Origin: JBCCEJ01 sp039030335
Lineage (GTDB): Bacteria > Pseudomonadota > Gammaproteobacteria > HK1
Direction of reading: 5' to 3'
Assembly (NCBI GenBank): GCA_039030335.1
Contig: JBCCEJ010000032.1
Location: 1 to 60,130 of the forward strand
Length of the DNA: 60,130 bases
Position numbers and translations under genes: made by a program. The notes beneath the pieces were generated by a model, which saw only the letters and a list, made by a program, of their open reading frames with translations, had not been told where the DNA came from and searched no databases. This document shows, in pieces, positions 33,276-42,513 of this stretch (positions are counted from its first letter, which is position 1; each line of letters opens with the position of its first letter).

Positions 33276-36200
33276 CTAAAGTATGTCGAAGTCGAGGTAG
33301 ATGTTCTCGGCGCGGGAAGCGGGCCGCTGACCGCCACGCGTCAAAGCCTTTACCCGGGCTATGACCCACGTGCGCAGTTCGCTCAGGCTGGTCGTCCCGC
33401 TGCCGTCCGCGTCTGCCTGTTGCCCTTGCAACGCTTCCATCAGTGCAAACGTAAATACACCATTGGAGAAGCGGTCGGATTCGAGTGCGTACTCGAGCCC
33501 GCCAGCGGCCGCGACGACGTTGACGCCGCCCTGTTCGCGCAAACTGACGAACTGGTCTCGTAAGACCTGAAAGCTGCCTTCGAGGTCGCGCACCGGTTTC
33601 GCCTTGACGACACCGATGCCGCGCGTCCCCGTCACCTTTCCGGCGGCGACGTCAAACGCCGGCAGCGCAGCGGTGCCAACGTCGGCGTCGACCTCACCGG
33701 AGTGGCAGGAGTCGAGCATCAGTACGCGCCGGTGCGCAGCGACGCCGTCGAACACCGAGAGCAGGTCATCGTAGCTCAAGCCCCGCGTAGCGGGGGCGTT
33801 CGGGTCGACATCGAAGGTACCGAAGTAATAGTCCCTCTGCGCATCCAGGAAGCCATGGCCTGATGCAAATACCATCACGTGATCGTCAGGCTTCGCATCG
33901 CTCAGGAACGCGCGAATCGCGCGCGGCGAGGCCGCTGTTACTTCACTATCGGTCAGCGTCAGGGTACGCACGGCCGAGAAACGTTGCGCGCCAGCGGCGG
34001 CGAAGAACGCCGCGAGGTCGCGCGCATCCTTGGCCGCGTAGCGAAGTCGGATACGTTCATCGGCATATTCGCTGACGCCGATCGTCACGATCCACAAGGC
34101 CGGGCGCGAGGAGGCCGCGGTGCGATTAACGGCAACCGATCGGCGCTCGGAGCGGCCACCATTCACGTCCTCTACATACGCCTCGATGAGATTCGCACCG
34201 GCCAGGAGCGGGACCGACACGTTGCCGCGATAGGCATTACCCGCCAATGGCTGCGCCGTGACCGGCACGCCATTGACCAGCACCTGCAACAGCGCAAGCG
34301 TCGCGCTACTCGTCGTTTCGAGCTGAACGATCGCCGCTTCGTCGGCGATGCTGCCTCCCGGGCGGGACACCAACTCGAGCGTCGGCCGCTCACGCGTCCA
34401 GAACTCGGCCACCGGATCGGAACTGCCGTAGCGTTGCAGGCGCCTTGCCAACGCCCGCCTCAACGCCACCTGGCGCGCGGGTGTCAAAGCGCCCAGACGA
34501 CTCAGCACGATGTCGGGCCGGTTCAACCACAGGTCGAACTCACTGAACGTGTAGAGCCCGGCCAGCTTGCGCCGGAACGCAAGACTCGTCAGCGCCTGTT
34601 TGGATGCCGCGTAATAGCCGTCGGGCGTAGCGATGGCGTAATGCTCGCCATCGACGAGTGCAATGCTCGCCAGAAGATGCAGGCGCCGCCCGCCAAACAT
34701 CAGTACCTGTTCGAGCGTGCGCGCGCTGAAGCCAAGCGGCGGCATCGCCGGCGTGATGGCGCGCAGATCCCACACACGCGCCAGACCATCGCGGCCCGCG
34801 CTCAGCAGGGTCGCGTCGTCGCGAAAGCGTAGATCGCGAACTTCCGCGTCATGGCCTTGCCATTGCGATAACAAGACACCGGTTTCAGCGCTCCACGTGA
34901 GCAACGAACCATCGGTACCGCCCAACACGATTTGCGCGCCATCCGGCGTGAACGCCAGCGCGCTGCCCTGCGTCCAGCGGGGATACAGGTCGGTCACGGT
35001 TGAGAGCGTTGCGGTATCGAGAACGGTGTAGAGCGGTATCGCCGCATGCCAGCCCCGCTCCGGATCCGCGCGTAGCGGTCCAACGGCAATGCGTGTTCCG
35101 TTCGCCGGCATGGCGAGCAGTGCACCGCCTTTCAACGCGAGCGGCCGTTCGGCGACGACGCTGCCGTCCGGTGCGACGACTCTCAGGGCGTCCGTGGTGA
35201 GCACGATCAGGCGCGCGAGGTCGGGTGTCACCCACGCCCGGCCGTGCTGGTCTGGCAAGTGTGCGAGCAAACGCCCGTCTCGCAGTGTATAGGCCCGAAT
35301 CCCGTCTGCGCCGGTCAGCGTCAGCCACTGCCCGCCAGGGTCGAGTTCCATACGCTCTACCAGACCGGCGTAGATCGGCATGACCGGGCGCGCGCCGCTC
35401 GGACTGATCCGCGTGACGAAGACGCCGGCCGACAGCGTCTGCAAGGCCATGACGAGGTCGTCGTCAACAGTCGCGAACTGCACGTCTAGCAGGTCGTCGA
35501 TGCGATTACGGCTCGTCTCACCCGTCGCGAAATCGACCGCGGTGATGCCTTCGGCGTGCAGCATGAGCAGACCGCCGCGATACCAGTAGACCCGCCGCGG
35601 TTGCGCCACACGCCGGCCGATCCGTTCGGTCTCGAGACCGCTTGCGACATCGACCACGCGCACCGCGTCTCCGTCGGGCACCAGCAGCGTGGAGGCGTCC
35701 CGGGTTACCGCGAAGTTCTGTGCGGGCGCACGTGTCGGGTCAGTCGCGAAGGTGGATAATGGTTCACCTCGCAGGTTGAAGAGACCTGCCGTGGTCGCGA
35801 CCTTGCGGCCCGCGAAGCGCGGCGCCAACCCCGCCACCTCGAAAGCCTCCGTTCCGTCCACTCGTTCGACGCGCGAACCGCCGCGCACGCGCGCATAGGT
35901 GAGGTAAGTTCCGGTCGCGTCGAATCGCACGCTCGCAGGCTTCGCATCCACGAGCGGGCGGTCTGTCCGCGGTGTCGAGCCGAGCGTAAACGGTAGCGCC
36001 GCGCAGTAGCCCGCATAGGGTGCGCCTGAGCAGCTTCGCGCGTCGGTCTCGAGCGCGAATACCCTGAGCCTGGCATCCGCATCGACGCTCGCGACAAAAC
36101 CCGCATCGATGGATGCGTGCACGGCTTCGAGCGGGCGCTCCGAGGTCTTTTTGACCAACTCGCGGTTGTGGCCGAAGTTGTAGACGCGCAGCTCGCCGTG

Positions 36201-37442
36201 CGCGTTACCGACGAGGCCGTAAGCGCCGAGCGATCCAAACGCGGTGACACCCGGCGCATCGGTGCGCAGGATATGGCCGAACACACCGATGTCAGCCGCC
36301 TGGCGCGCCAGCGCGACGCCGTTGGCATCGCGGTCGTAGTTCAGCAGCATGGCACTGCGCTCGGGCGCTTCGAGATACGGCCCGACGAGCGCGTTGCTGC
36401 GCGTCGCCTGGCGGCGGAGCGTGCGGTCCCAGAGCATCAGGCTGGCACCGCCCGCGGCGCCCGGGTCATCCGACACGATCGCGACGGTGTCGTCGTCGTG
36501 GGTCACGGTGATTTGCCCGACATTTCCAGCCGGACCCGTCGGCACCACCAGTTCAACGTCCTGCCCGAAGAGCGGCACGTCCGAGTAGACAAAGGCGCGC
36601 GTGCGAGCGCCGTGCCCGTGGTGGTCGATACGGCGTCGACCCGCGGCGATCGGACGCGCCATGGTGAGCGGCGCGCGGCTCACGATGTGCAAGGCGCGCG
36701 CGGTCTCCAGGTCCACGAGCACCTGACCGGCGACCGATGCGAGGCTCTGCAACCGCCCCGTGCCAAGGGCCGCGCGGCTGGCGCGCAGCGCGAACCGCGC
36801 CACCTTGCGTTGCCATCGTGTTTCCACGCCAACGAATGTGAGTGACGCACCGGCAACGCCGGCGAGGCGTCGTGAGAGTTCTTCGGGTAGCGCGAACACG
36901 GCACCGGCGGCAGCGGTACGCCCATCGAGGAAGTGTCCCAGCTCGGCTGCAAACGCGGGCCGCTTGAACATGCGCTCCGCCATCAGCAGCTCAGAGTTGC
37001 CAGCGTCACGGTCGACGGCGCGAAACCGGGCGATCGCGCCATTTCGGTTCTCGAAGCGGTAGCGCTTGCCGTGAACCGCGAGCGGCTTGGGTTGGGGCTC
37101 ACCCGAACCGCTCCACATGTTGGCCAGCACGATGGTGCCGTCTATCCGCTCAACGCCATCGGCGCGACTGGTCAACTCTTCATAGAGCACCATCGCGTAG
37201 CGTTGTTCGAGGCGGTGAAACGGTGCGCCAGGATCCGCGTTCGCATCGGTCAGGCGAAACCGGCGCGCATCGTCGAAATACTCAGCGACGATACTGCCGA
37301 CCGGAAGCGGCACGTAGCGGAACGTTACGCTCTCGGCAGCGGCGACTGCAGGTGCCGCCGCAAAACCCCAAACCAGCACCCAGGCGAGCCGTGCGGCCGA
37401 GCGGATCCGTTCGACCGAACACCCGATCCGCAGCTCTGCCAT
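33276..37442 (-). CDS. Exported WD40-repeat caspase-like protease (peptidase C14 family)
   Basis: 1388 aa. The N-terminus (AARLAWVLVWGFAAAPAVAAAES) is a convincing signal peptide, so the mature protein should be periplasmic or surface-bound. Residues about 40-1000 are beta-propeller-type repeats, clearest near SALAFTPDGAQIVLGGTDGS and GHDAEVRDLRFRDDATLLSAG. The C-terminal about 260 residues form a caspase-like domain: ALWIVTIGVSEYADE, catalytic His in VFASGHGFLD (about 1196), catalytic Cys in VLMLDSCHSGEVD (about 1246), then VVAAAGGLEYALES and a DADGSGTTSLSEL calcium-loop-like stretch. The caspase presumably cuts proteins once activated. The ATG at 37442 has GGAG in front; a TTG at 37460 is the only upstream alternative. 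96 bp after the TIR-DUF4384 gene, likely one operon. Likely target: envelope proteins (inferred). Confidence 0.9.
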   Translation of the reverse strand: MAELRIGCSVERIRSAARLAWVLVWGFAAAPAVAAAESVTFRYVPLPVGSIVAEYFDDARRFRLTDANADPGAPFHRLEQRYAMVLYEELTSRADGVERIDGTIVLANMWSGSGEPQPKPLAVHGKRYRFENRNGAIARFRAVDRDAGNSELLMAERMFKRPAFAAELGHFLDGRTAAAGAVFALPEELSRRLAGVAGASLTFVGVETRWQRKVARFALRASRAALGTGRLQSLASVAGQVLVDLETARALHIVSRAPLTMARPIAAGRRRIDHHGHGARTRAFVYSDVPLFGQDVELVVPTGPAGNVGQITVTHDDDTVAIVSDDPGAAGGASLMLWDRTLRRQATRSNALVGPYLEAPERSAMLLNYDRDANGVALARQAADIGVFGHILRTDAPGVTAFGSLGAYGLVGNAHGELRVYNFGHNRELVKKTSERPLEAVHASIDAGFVASVDADARLRVFALETDARSCSGAPYAGYCAALPFTLGSTPRTDRPLVDAKPASVRFDATGTYLTYARVRGGSRVERVDGTEAFEVAGLAPRFAGRKVATTAGLFNLRGEPLSTFATDPTRAPAQNFAVTRDASTLLVPDGDAVRVVDVASGLETERIGRRVAQPRRVYWYRGGLLMLHAEGITAVDFATGETSRNRIDDLLDVQFATVDDDLVMALQTLSAGVFVTRISPSGARPVMPIYAGLVERMELDPGGQWLTLTGADGIRAYTLRDGRLLAHLPDQHGRAWVTPDLARLIVLTTDALRVVAPDGSVVAERPLALKGGALLAMPANGTRIAVGPLRADPERGWHAAIPLYTVLDTATLSTVTDLYPRWTQGSALAFTPDGAQIVLGGTDGSLLTWSAETGVLLSQWQGHDAEVRDLRFRDDATLLSAGRDGLARVWDLRAITPAMPPLGFSARTLEQVLMFGGRRLHLLASIALVDGEHYAIATPDGYYAASKQALTSLAFRRKLAGLYTFSEFDLWLNRPDIVLSRLGALTPARQVALRRALARRLQRYGSSDPVAEFWTRERPTLELVSRPGGSIADEAAIVQLETTSSATLALLQVLVNGVPVTAQPLAGNAYRGNVSVPLLAGANLIEAYVEDVNGGRSERRSVAVNRTAASSRPALWIVTIGVSEYADERIRLRYAAKDARDLAAFFAAAGAQRFSAVRTLTLTDSEVTAASPRAIRAFLSDAKPDDHVMVFASGHGFLDAQRDYYFGTFDVDPNAPATRGLSYDDLLSVFDGVAAHRRVLMLDSCHSGEVDADVGTAALPAFDVAAGKVTGTRGIGVVKAKPVRDLEGSFQVLRDQFVSLREQGGVNVVAAAGGLEYALESDRFSNGVFTFALMEALQGQQADADGSGTTSLSELRTWVIARVKALTRGGQRPASRAENIYLDFDIL

Positions 37443-37538
37443 GCGTGCTCCGAGGTTCAACGAAACGGCTGGTGGCCGCGCGTGGCCGATCCAGAACGCG
37501 CTGCGATTGGCCCAGGCGGGGTGTTCACGTCCGAACGT

Positions 37539-38729
37539 TCACGGTTGGGTTATCACAGCGTGCAGCGCGTCACCCCAGGCCCCCACGTCCGATGCCGTGG
37601 CACCGCCGGCGGCCGGCGCCGCCGCGACCGCGCCGATGCCACGAGTCAACGTCGTCCGGTCGATCACCTGAAACGGTGTGCCGTCGACAGGCACGGCGCT
37701 TTCGATCAGTTTGACCATGGCCGCGCGATCGGACGACGCCACGGCGTGGATGACATCGATGCCCCAGGGGGGCATCACTTCCAGTTCGAAGGCAGTGCTA
37801 CCGTCGCCGACGGCGAATACCGTATCGGCGACCACTTTGGTTCCATCATCAAAACGGTTTGGATACAACAATACCGTCGAGCCGTCGGACGAATGTACGA
37901 ACACGGCGACGTAGCTGTCGCGGTCGACCGACATCTTGATCGTGAACCGGTCACCACCGGAGTACCGCTCGCGGTCCGGGTCCAGCCAGAGCTTCAGCGC
38001 GATAGCCTGATTCGGGATTTGCTCGCGAAGCGCGAGGACGGCCGTAACGTTAGCGAGCGCCTGTTGCCCGACGTTTGCCGGCTGCTCGACCAACAGCGCG
38101 CTCAGCCGATCGACGCCCATCGGCACACGCGCCGGCTCGTCGTCGTGTTGCGCCTGTTCGGCTGCCGTATCCGGCGAGGACGTGAGCACGCCGCTCGTCC
38201 ATACGCCCGCGAGAGCGGCCAGGCCGAGTGCCACGACGATCACGACTGTGAGCGCCCGATTGCGCCGGCGGTTCGCCTCGACACCCACCGCTTCGAGGAC
38301 TGACGGGTCGGGCGGCAGAGGCGTGGCATCAACGCCAGGCAGCGCGTCGTACAGCCGTGCGATGCTGGCTTCCATCGGCTCGGTCATCGCATCCAGCCAG
38401 TGCGGCACGGTCAGGAAATACTCCATCGCCCCCGAGGGCTGGATGTCCTCGATGCGAAACGGGATGACTGTCAGGCCGTGGTTGATCGCGCGCTCGACTT
38501 CGCGCAGTACCTGCCGGGACTCGTTGGCGCTGCCGGAGAACACGACGACCATCGCGGTCGCGCGCTTGATGCCGTCCATGATCGCCTCGGCCCACTCGGC
38601 GCCGGGGTCGATGTCGCGAGGCGCGACCCAGCAGCGCACCCCGCGTCCTTCGAGACCGGCGACAACGGCGTTTGCAACGTTGCGGTCCTTGCTCGAATAG
38701 GACACGAACACGAGTGGATTACCGATCAT
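37539..38729 (-). CDS. TIR - transmembrane - DUF4384 protein
   Basis: 396 aa. Residues 5-110: TIR domain (VFVSYSSKDRNVANAVVAGL; CWVAPRDIDPGAEWAEAI; AMVVVFSGSANESRQVLREVERA with the conserved Glu at about 77). Residues about 159-180: transmembrane helix (ALTVVIVVALGLAALAGVW) after RRRNR, predicting TIR in the cytoplasm and the rest outside. Residues about 245-340: DUF4384 (LDPDRERYSGGDRFTIKM; SYVAVFVHSSDGSTVLLYPN), a domain often fused to or next to caspases. The start at 38729 shares one base with the stop (TGA/ATG) of the upstream FAD monooxygenase; the frame stays open for 164 codons upstream but only as antisense-free read-through inside that gene. With the downstream caspase it forms a two-gene module. 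Confidence 0.9.
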   Translation of the reverse strand: MIGNPLVFVSYSSKDRNVANAVVAGLEGRGVRCWVAPRDIDPGAEWAEAIMDGIKRATAMVVVFSGSANESRQVLREVERAINHGLTVIPFRIEDIQPSGAMEYFLTVPHWLDAMTEPMEASIARLYDALPGVDATPLPPDPSVLEAVGVEANRRRNRALTVVIVVALGLAALAGVWTSGVLTSSPDTAAEQAQHDDEPARVPMGVDRLSALLVEQPANVGQQALANVTAVLALREQIPNQAIALKLWLDPDRERYSGGDRFTIKMSVDRDSYVAVFVHSSDGSTVLLYPNRFDDGTKVVADTVFAVGDGSTAFELEVMPPWGIDVIHAVASSDRAAMVKLIESAVPVDGTPFQVIDRTTLTRGIGAVAAAPAAGGATASDVGAWGDALHAVITQP

Positions 38730-39997
38730 CAGGTACTTTCCGGAACCGGCGCCAACGCAACGATCGAAGGCCGCGCATTCAATGCCTCTATGTCCATGCC
38801 CGCCACAGCCTTGTAGGCACTGGCCGTCCGTGCAAGTTCCTCGGCACCGAGCACATCCTCCACCGCATCGAACCCGTCCGGCGCACGGGCTTCGACGATG
38901 TCCAGCACCTTGTCGGGACCGTCGCCCCGGTTTGCCATCACGATCCGCGCCGTCGCCGGCTGGCGTTCCGCCGCATAGGCCTCGAGCGCATCGGGTGACA
39001 CGCCGTAACGCAGCAGTTCGCCGGTTAACACGCGCGCGTCCAGAATCGCCTGCGAGGCGCCGTTGGAGCCGATCGGATACATCGCGTGGGCGGCATCGCC
39101 CAGCAGCGTCATGCGACCAAACGTCCAGCGATCGACCGGGTCGCGGTCGACCATCGGATACTCGAACACGTGGGCGGCGGTACGGATAACGGCCGGCACG
39201 TCCAGCCAGTCGAAACGCCACTGGTCGAACTGCGGCAGAAAGTCGTCTAGCTTGCCCGGCCGGTTCCAGTCTTCACGATTCCACAGGTAATCGGCCGGAA
39301 AGCTCAGATCGGCGATCCAGTTGATGATCGTCCCGCCGGCGTGCCGGCCGATCGGATAGCAGACGAACTTGCGCGCCTTGCAGCCCGACATCGCCATGGT
39401 CTGACCGCCGAGAAATTCCGGCCCCCGAGTGACGCCGCGCCACATGACCGTGCCGCCCCAACGAGGCGGACCTTCGTCCGGATAGTGCCGGGCCCGGAGC
39501 GTTGAATGAATGCCGTCGGCTGCGATCAGAAGGTCGCCGCGGACACGCTGCCGGGAGCCGTTGCGCCGGTCTTCCAGCACGAGCTGAATACCGTCGGACT
39601 CGCTCTCGTAGTCCACCGCCGTCCGGCCGCACACCACCGCCGACTCGCCCAGGCGCGCGCGCACGGTTTCGAACAACAACATTTGCAGGCCACCGCGGTG
39701 AACGGCGAATTGCGGCCAGCGGTAACCCGCTTCCAGGCCGCGCGGCTCGTGCCAGATGGTCTGCCCGTGCGTGGACGCGTAGCGCAGCCCGGCGATCGGA
39801 ATGCCAAGGTTCGCCACCGCCTCGCGCAAGCCCAGCTCTTCGAGCTCACGCACGGCGTGCGGCTGCAGGTTGATACCCACACCGAGCGGCTGCAGTTTCT
39901 CGACGGCCTCGAACACCCGGCACGCTATGCCGGCTTGGTGCAAGCTCAATGCCAGCGTCAGGCCGCCGATGCCGGCGCCCGCGATCAAGACCGTCAT
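38729..39997 (-). CDS. FAD-dependent monooxygenase, PhzS-like
   Basis: 422-aa class A flavoprotein monooxygenase. FAD site: VLIAGAGIGGLTLALSLHQA; the second motif LLIAADGIHSTLR near residue 160; and the GD motif LLGDAAHAMYPIGSNGASQA near 295-314, whose wording is that of the PhzS/salicylate hydroxylase-like branch of flavin-dependent oxidoreductases. These hydroxylate an aromatic ring with NAD(P)H and O2. Its start is 6 nt after the Ldh-family gene and its stop overlaps the TIR-DUF4384 start by one base, so it sits between catabolic and immunity-type genes and is translationally coupled to the latter. Substrate unknown. Confidence 0.88.
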   Translation of the reverse strand: MTVLIAGAGIGGLTLALSLHQAGIACRVFEAVEKLQPLGVGINLQPHAVRELEELGLREAVANLGIPIAGLRYASTHGQTIWHEPRGLEAGYRWPQFAVHRGGLQMLLFETVRARLGESAVVCGRTAVDYESESDGIQLVLEDRRNGSRQRVRGDLLIAADGIHSTLRARHYPDEGPPRWGGTVMWRGVTRGPEFLGGQTMAMSGCKARKFVCYPIGRHAGGTIINWIADLSFPADYLWNREDWNRPGKLDDFLPQFDQWRFDWLDVPAVIRTAAHVFEYPMVDRDPVDRWTFGRMTLLGDAAHAMYPIGSNGASQAILDARVLTGELLRYGVSPDALEAYAAERQPATARIVMANRGDGPDKVLDIVEARAPDGFDAVEDVLGAEELARTASAYKAVAGMDIEALNARPSIVALAPVPEST

Positions 39998-40003
39998 CGC
40001 GGG

Positions 40004-41128
40004 TCAACCAGCCAGCAGCGCCTCGATCTCGTCATCGCTCAACCCGACGATGCGCGCCTTGCCAACAATGTCGTCCCAGGTTTGTCTGGCGAGCGGCAGA
40101 CCGTGCGCCAGACGCTCCGTCATCGTGTGCTGTTCCTTTTCGCCTGGGATCAGAACTTCCCCGCCCTCTTCGGCAGGGCGTGCGCTCTTGTAGAACTCGA
40201 TGTAGCCCTGCACTTCATCAGCCAGCCAGCTGCCCGGCTGAAATTGCTCGACGTGCATGAAAATCGACAGCATGCCGTTCGCGAACGGCCGGCGCTCGGT
40301 GGCACCAGCGGTATGCGAAACACCGGACCCCGTCAGCGCACCGGCGAACAGTTCCATGAAGAAGTTGAGACCAGCACCTTTGTGTAATCCAAAGCCCGTC
40401 AGCGCGCCCGGACCTTTACTCGGGTCCGGATAGCTGTTGGCGAGCAGCTGCCCGTAGAGGGGCTGCGGGTCGGAAGTCAGGTTGCCGTGTTCGTCGATCA
40501 AGGCACCGTCCGGCAGCGGCTTGCCGCCGCGCAATGCCACCAGCGCCTTGCCTTCAGCGACGAGAGAGGTCGCGAAGTCGTGCACGATCGTGCCGTTCGG
40601 CGTCGGCATACCGAGACAGAATGGCGACGTGCTGCCGCGGCGGTCGATGCCGCCAAACGGCGCAACCAGCAGACTGCCGCGCACGTTGACCATGTGAATG
40701 GAGGCGCAGCCCGCTTCTCCAGCGCGCTCGGCCCAATCGCCGATGCGTCCGAGATGACCGGCATTCTTGAGCGCCACGACCGCGACGCCCTGTTGCGTCG
40801 CCTTGGCGGTGCCGACGTCGACGGCTACTTCGCCCGCGGTCTGCCCGAATCCCTGACACGCATCGACGACGGCCATGACGTCGTTCTCGCGTTCAACGAC
40901 GGCTGTGACGTTTGGACGCACCCGACCTACATCGATCCAGTCCACGTACCGTGGCGAGCGGATCACGCCATGACTGTCGTGTCCCCGCAGATTCGCACCA
41001 ACCAGCCTGCGCGCGATCGTGCCAGCCTCGGGCGCGTGACAACCCTTGCGTTCGAACATCGCGGCAATGAGGCGCTCCGCGCCGCCTGCCGGTATGTGCA
41101 CCCAGTCGTCGGTTGCCGTTGTCACCAT
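40004..41128 (-). CDS. Ldh-family NAD(P)-dependent oxidoreductase (malate/lactate/ureidoglycolate type)
   Basis: 374 aa. Family signatures: GANLRGHDSHGVIRSPRY at 40-60 with the proton-shuttle His, VVALKNAGHLGRIGDWAERA, HMVNVRGSLLVAPFGG, STSPFCLGMPTPNG and TGFGLHKGAGLNFFMELFAGALTG. The fold is that of type 2 malate/L-lactate dehydrogenase; members act on 2-hydroxy acids including L-sulfolactate and ureidoglycolate. ATG at 41128 with GGAGAG 6 nt before it is preferred over an upstream start. Part of a run with an Fe-ADH and an amino acid ABC transporter, suggesting that the cluster catabolises an imported polar compound via a hydroxy acid. Confidence 0.9.
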   Translation of the reverse strand: MVTTATDDWVHIPAGGAERLIAAMFERKGCHAPEAGTIARRLVGANLRGHDSHGVIRSPRYVDWIDVGRVRPNVTAVVERENDVMAVVDACQGFGQTAGEVAVDVGTAKATQQGVAVVALKNAGHLGRIGDWAERAGEAGCASIHMVNVRGSLLVAPFGGIDRRGSTSPFCLGMPTPNGTIVHDFATSLVAEGKALVALRGGKPLPDGALIDEHGNLTSDPQPLYGQLLANSYPDPSKGPGALTGFGLHKGAGLNFFMELFAGALTGSGVSHTAGATERRPFANGMLSIFMHVEQFQPGSWLADEVQGYIEFYKSARPAEEGGEVLIPGEKEQHTMTERLAHGLPLARQTWDDIVGKARIVGLSDDEIEALLAG

Positions 41129-41255
41129 CGTGCTCTCTCCAGAAGTCAAAATGCCATGTGCGGGCACATGCACGGCCTCGCCGTACGTTCGACCGGCCCG
41201 TCATCGGGCCCTGGCGCAGATTCGTACCAGGGCAGCGAGCGCGATCGGGTGTCCT

Positions 41256-42455
41256 TCAAAGGGCCCGTTCGAGAATCTGCATGACCTCATCGGGCGCGCT
41301 GATCTTACGCGGATTCGAAAACGTCCAGTCGTCCAGCATGCAGTTCTCGGCGAGCTGCGGCAGCTGCTCGCGAGTGACATCCACGGCGGTCAGACTTCGC
41401 GGCATACCGAGCCCGCCGATGAACTCGTCGAGTACATCGCACGCCGGCCGGCCGGGCTGGCCGAGGCTTTCGGAAACGGCCGCCTGCTGCGTACCGTTGA
41501 CGCTCGCATTCCATTCGAGCACGTACGGGAGCATGACGCAGGACGTATACCCATGCGGCACGTTGGCCGTACCGCCAAGAATGTGCCCGATCGCGTGGCT
41601 GGCACCCAGGCGGGTGCCGGTCACGATGCCGACCATCGACATCCAGGCGCCCATCAGGCACTGGTGGCGCGCTTCGAGATTACCCGGGTCTGCCTTGACG
41701 GCCGGCAGGCCCTGTCCGAGCAGCCGCAACGCCTGACGCGCGGCGCCCTCGGTGTATTCATTGGCATCTATCGAACAGAGCGTCTCGACCGCATGATCGA
41801 CCGCCCGAATCCCGGTCGATAACCACAACCATTCGGGCGTATGCACCGTGCTCTCAGCATCCAGGACGACGGACAGCGGAATGATGTCTTTGTGCATGAA
41901 GCTCTGCTTCAGCTTGAGCCGCGTGTCGGTCACGCCGGCACGCGCATTGAATTCACCGGCCGAGAGCGTCGTCGGGACGGCGATCTGCCGGACCTTCGGC
42001 CCGCGAAAGTCCGGGATCTGCCGCACGCCTTCCTTGACGATGGTCCGAAACGGCTCCAGGCCGTCTTCATCGGTGACATCGTGTTCCAGGCAGATCGTCA
42101 CGGCTTTGCCACCGTCAGTCACCGACCCACCGCCATAGGTCACCAGCAGATCGGCACCCGCGTCGCGGGCCGCGTTGGCGCAGGCGACGACCGCGGAGCG
42201 GGGTGAATGTGACGGCATGTGGTCGTGCGCACCGGCGAAGCGGGCGCCGAGCGCGGCGGCGACGCGTTCGATCGCGTCGGTCTGCTGATTCAACGTGGCG
42301 CTCGCCAGTACGAATACACGATGCGCGTCGAGGCGCGCGGCTTCGGCAACCAGAGCGTCCGCCGCCGACTGGCCGAATATGACCCGATCCATTCGGGTGA
42401 AGACCATCTGTCCCGGTTGCACGGCCTGACTCACGTTGTGGGGCGATGCCGGCAT
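41256..42455 (-). CDS. Iron-containing alcohol dehydrogenase
   Basis: 399 aa, group III Fe-ADH fold. NAD site: LLVTYGGGSVTDGGKAV near 105-121; then IAVPTTLSAGEFNARAG. Metal-ligand pattern GIRAVDHAVETLCS (Asp/His) and GASHAIGHILGGTANVPHGYTSCVMLP with further His residues. Close relatives include maleylacetate reductase and 4-hydroxybutyrate dehydrogenase types; the Thr-Leu-Ser-Ala-Gly-Glu stretch favours the maleylacetate reductase-like side. In a minus-strand run with ABC transporter genes 58 bp upstream and the Ldh gene 127 bp downstream. Substrate unknown. Confidence 0.88.
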   Translation of the reverse strand: MPASPHNVSQAVQPGQMVFTRMDRVIFGQSAADALVAEAARLDAHRVFVLASATLNQQTDAIERVAAALGARFAGAHDHMPSHSPRSAVVACANAARDAGADLLVTYGGGSVTDGGKAVTICLEHDVTDEDGLEPFRTIVKEGVRQIPDFRGPKVRQIAVPTTLSAGEFNARAGVTDTRLKLKQSFMHKDIIPLSVVLDAESTVHTPEWLWLSTGIRAVDHAVETLCSIDANEYTEGAARQALRLLGQGLPAVKADPGNLEARHQCLMGAWMSMVGIVTGTRLGASHAIGHILGGTANVPHGYTSCVMLPYVLEWNASVNGTQQAAVSESLGQPGRPACDVLDEFIGGLGMPRSLTAVDVTREQLPQLAENCMLDDWTFSNPRKISAPDEVMQILERAL

Positions 42456-42513
42456 TGTTGCAGCCCGCTCACTACCTAACCAAACGCGGGTCGATATGCG
42501 AGCCGGAAGATTT

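Noticed and set aside
36933..38303. 456-codon plus-strand frame
   Set aside because: Antisense shadow of the caspase and TIR-DUF4384 genes, which have clear catalytic motifs; no recognisable product.
38730..39221. Upstream extension of the TIR-DUF4384 frame (164 codons)
   Set aside because: Lies wholly inside the FAD monooxygenase gene and has no TIR-like or other recognisable content; conserved sequence starts at 38729.
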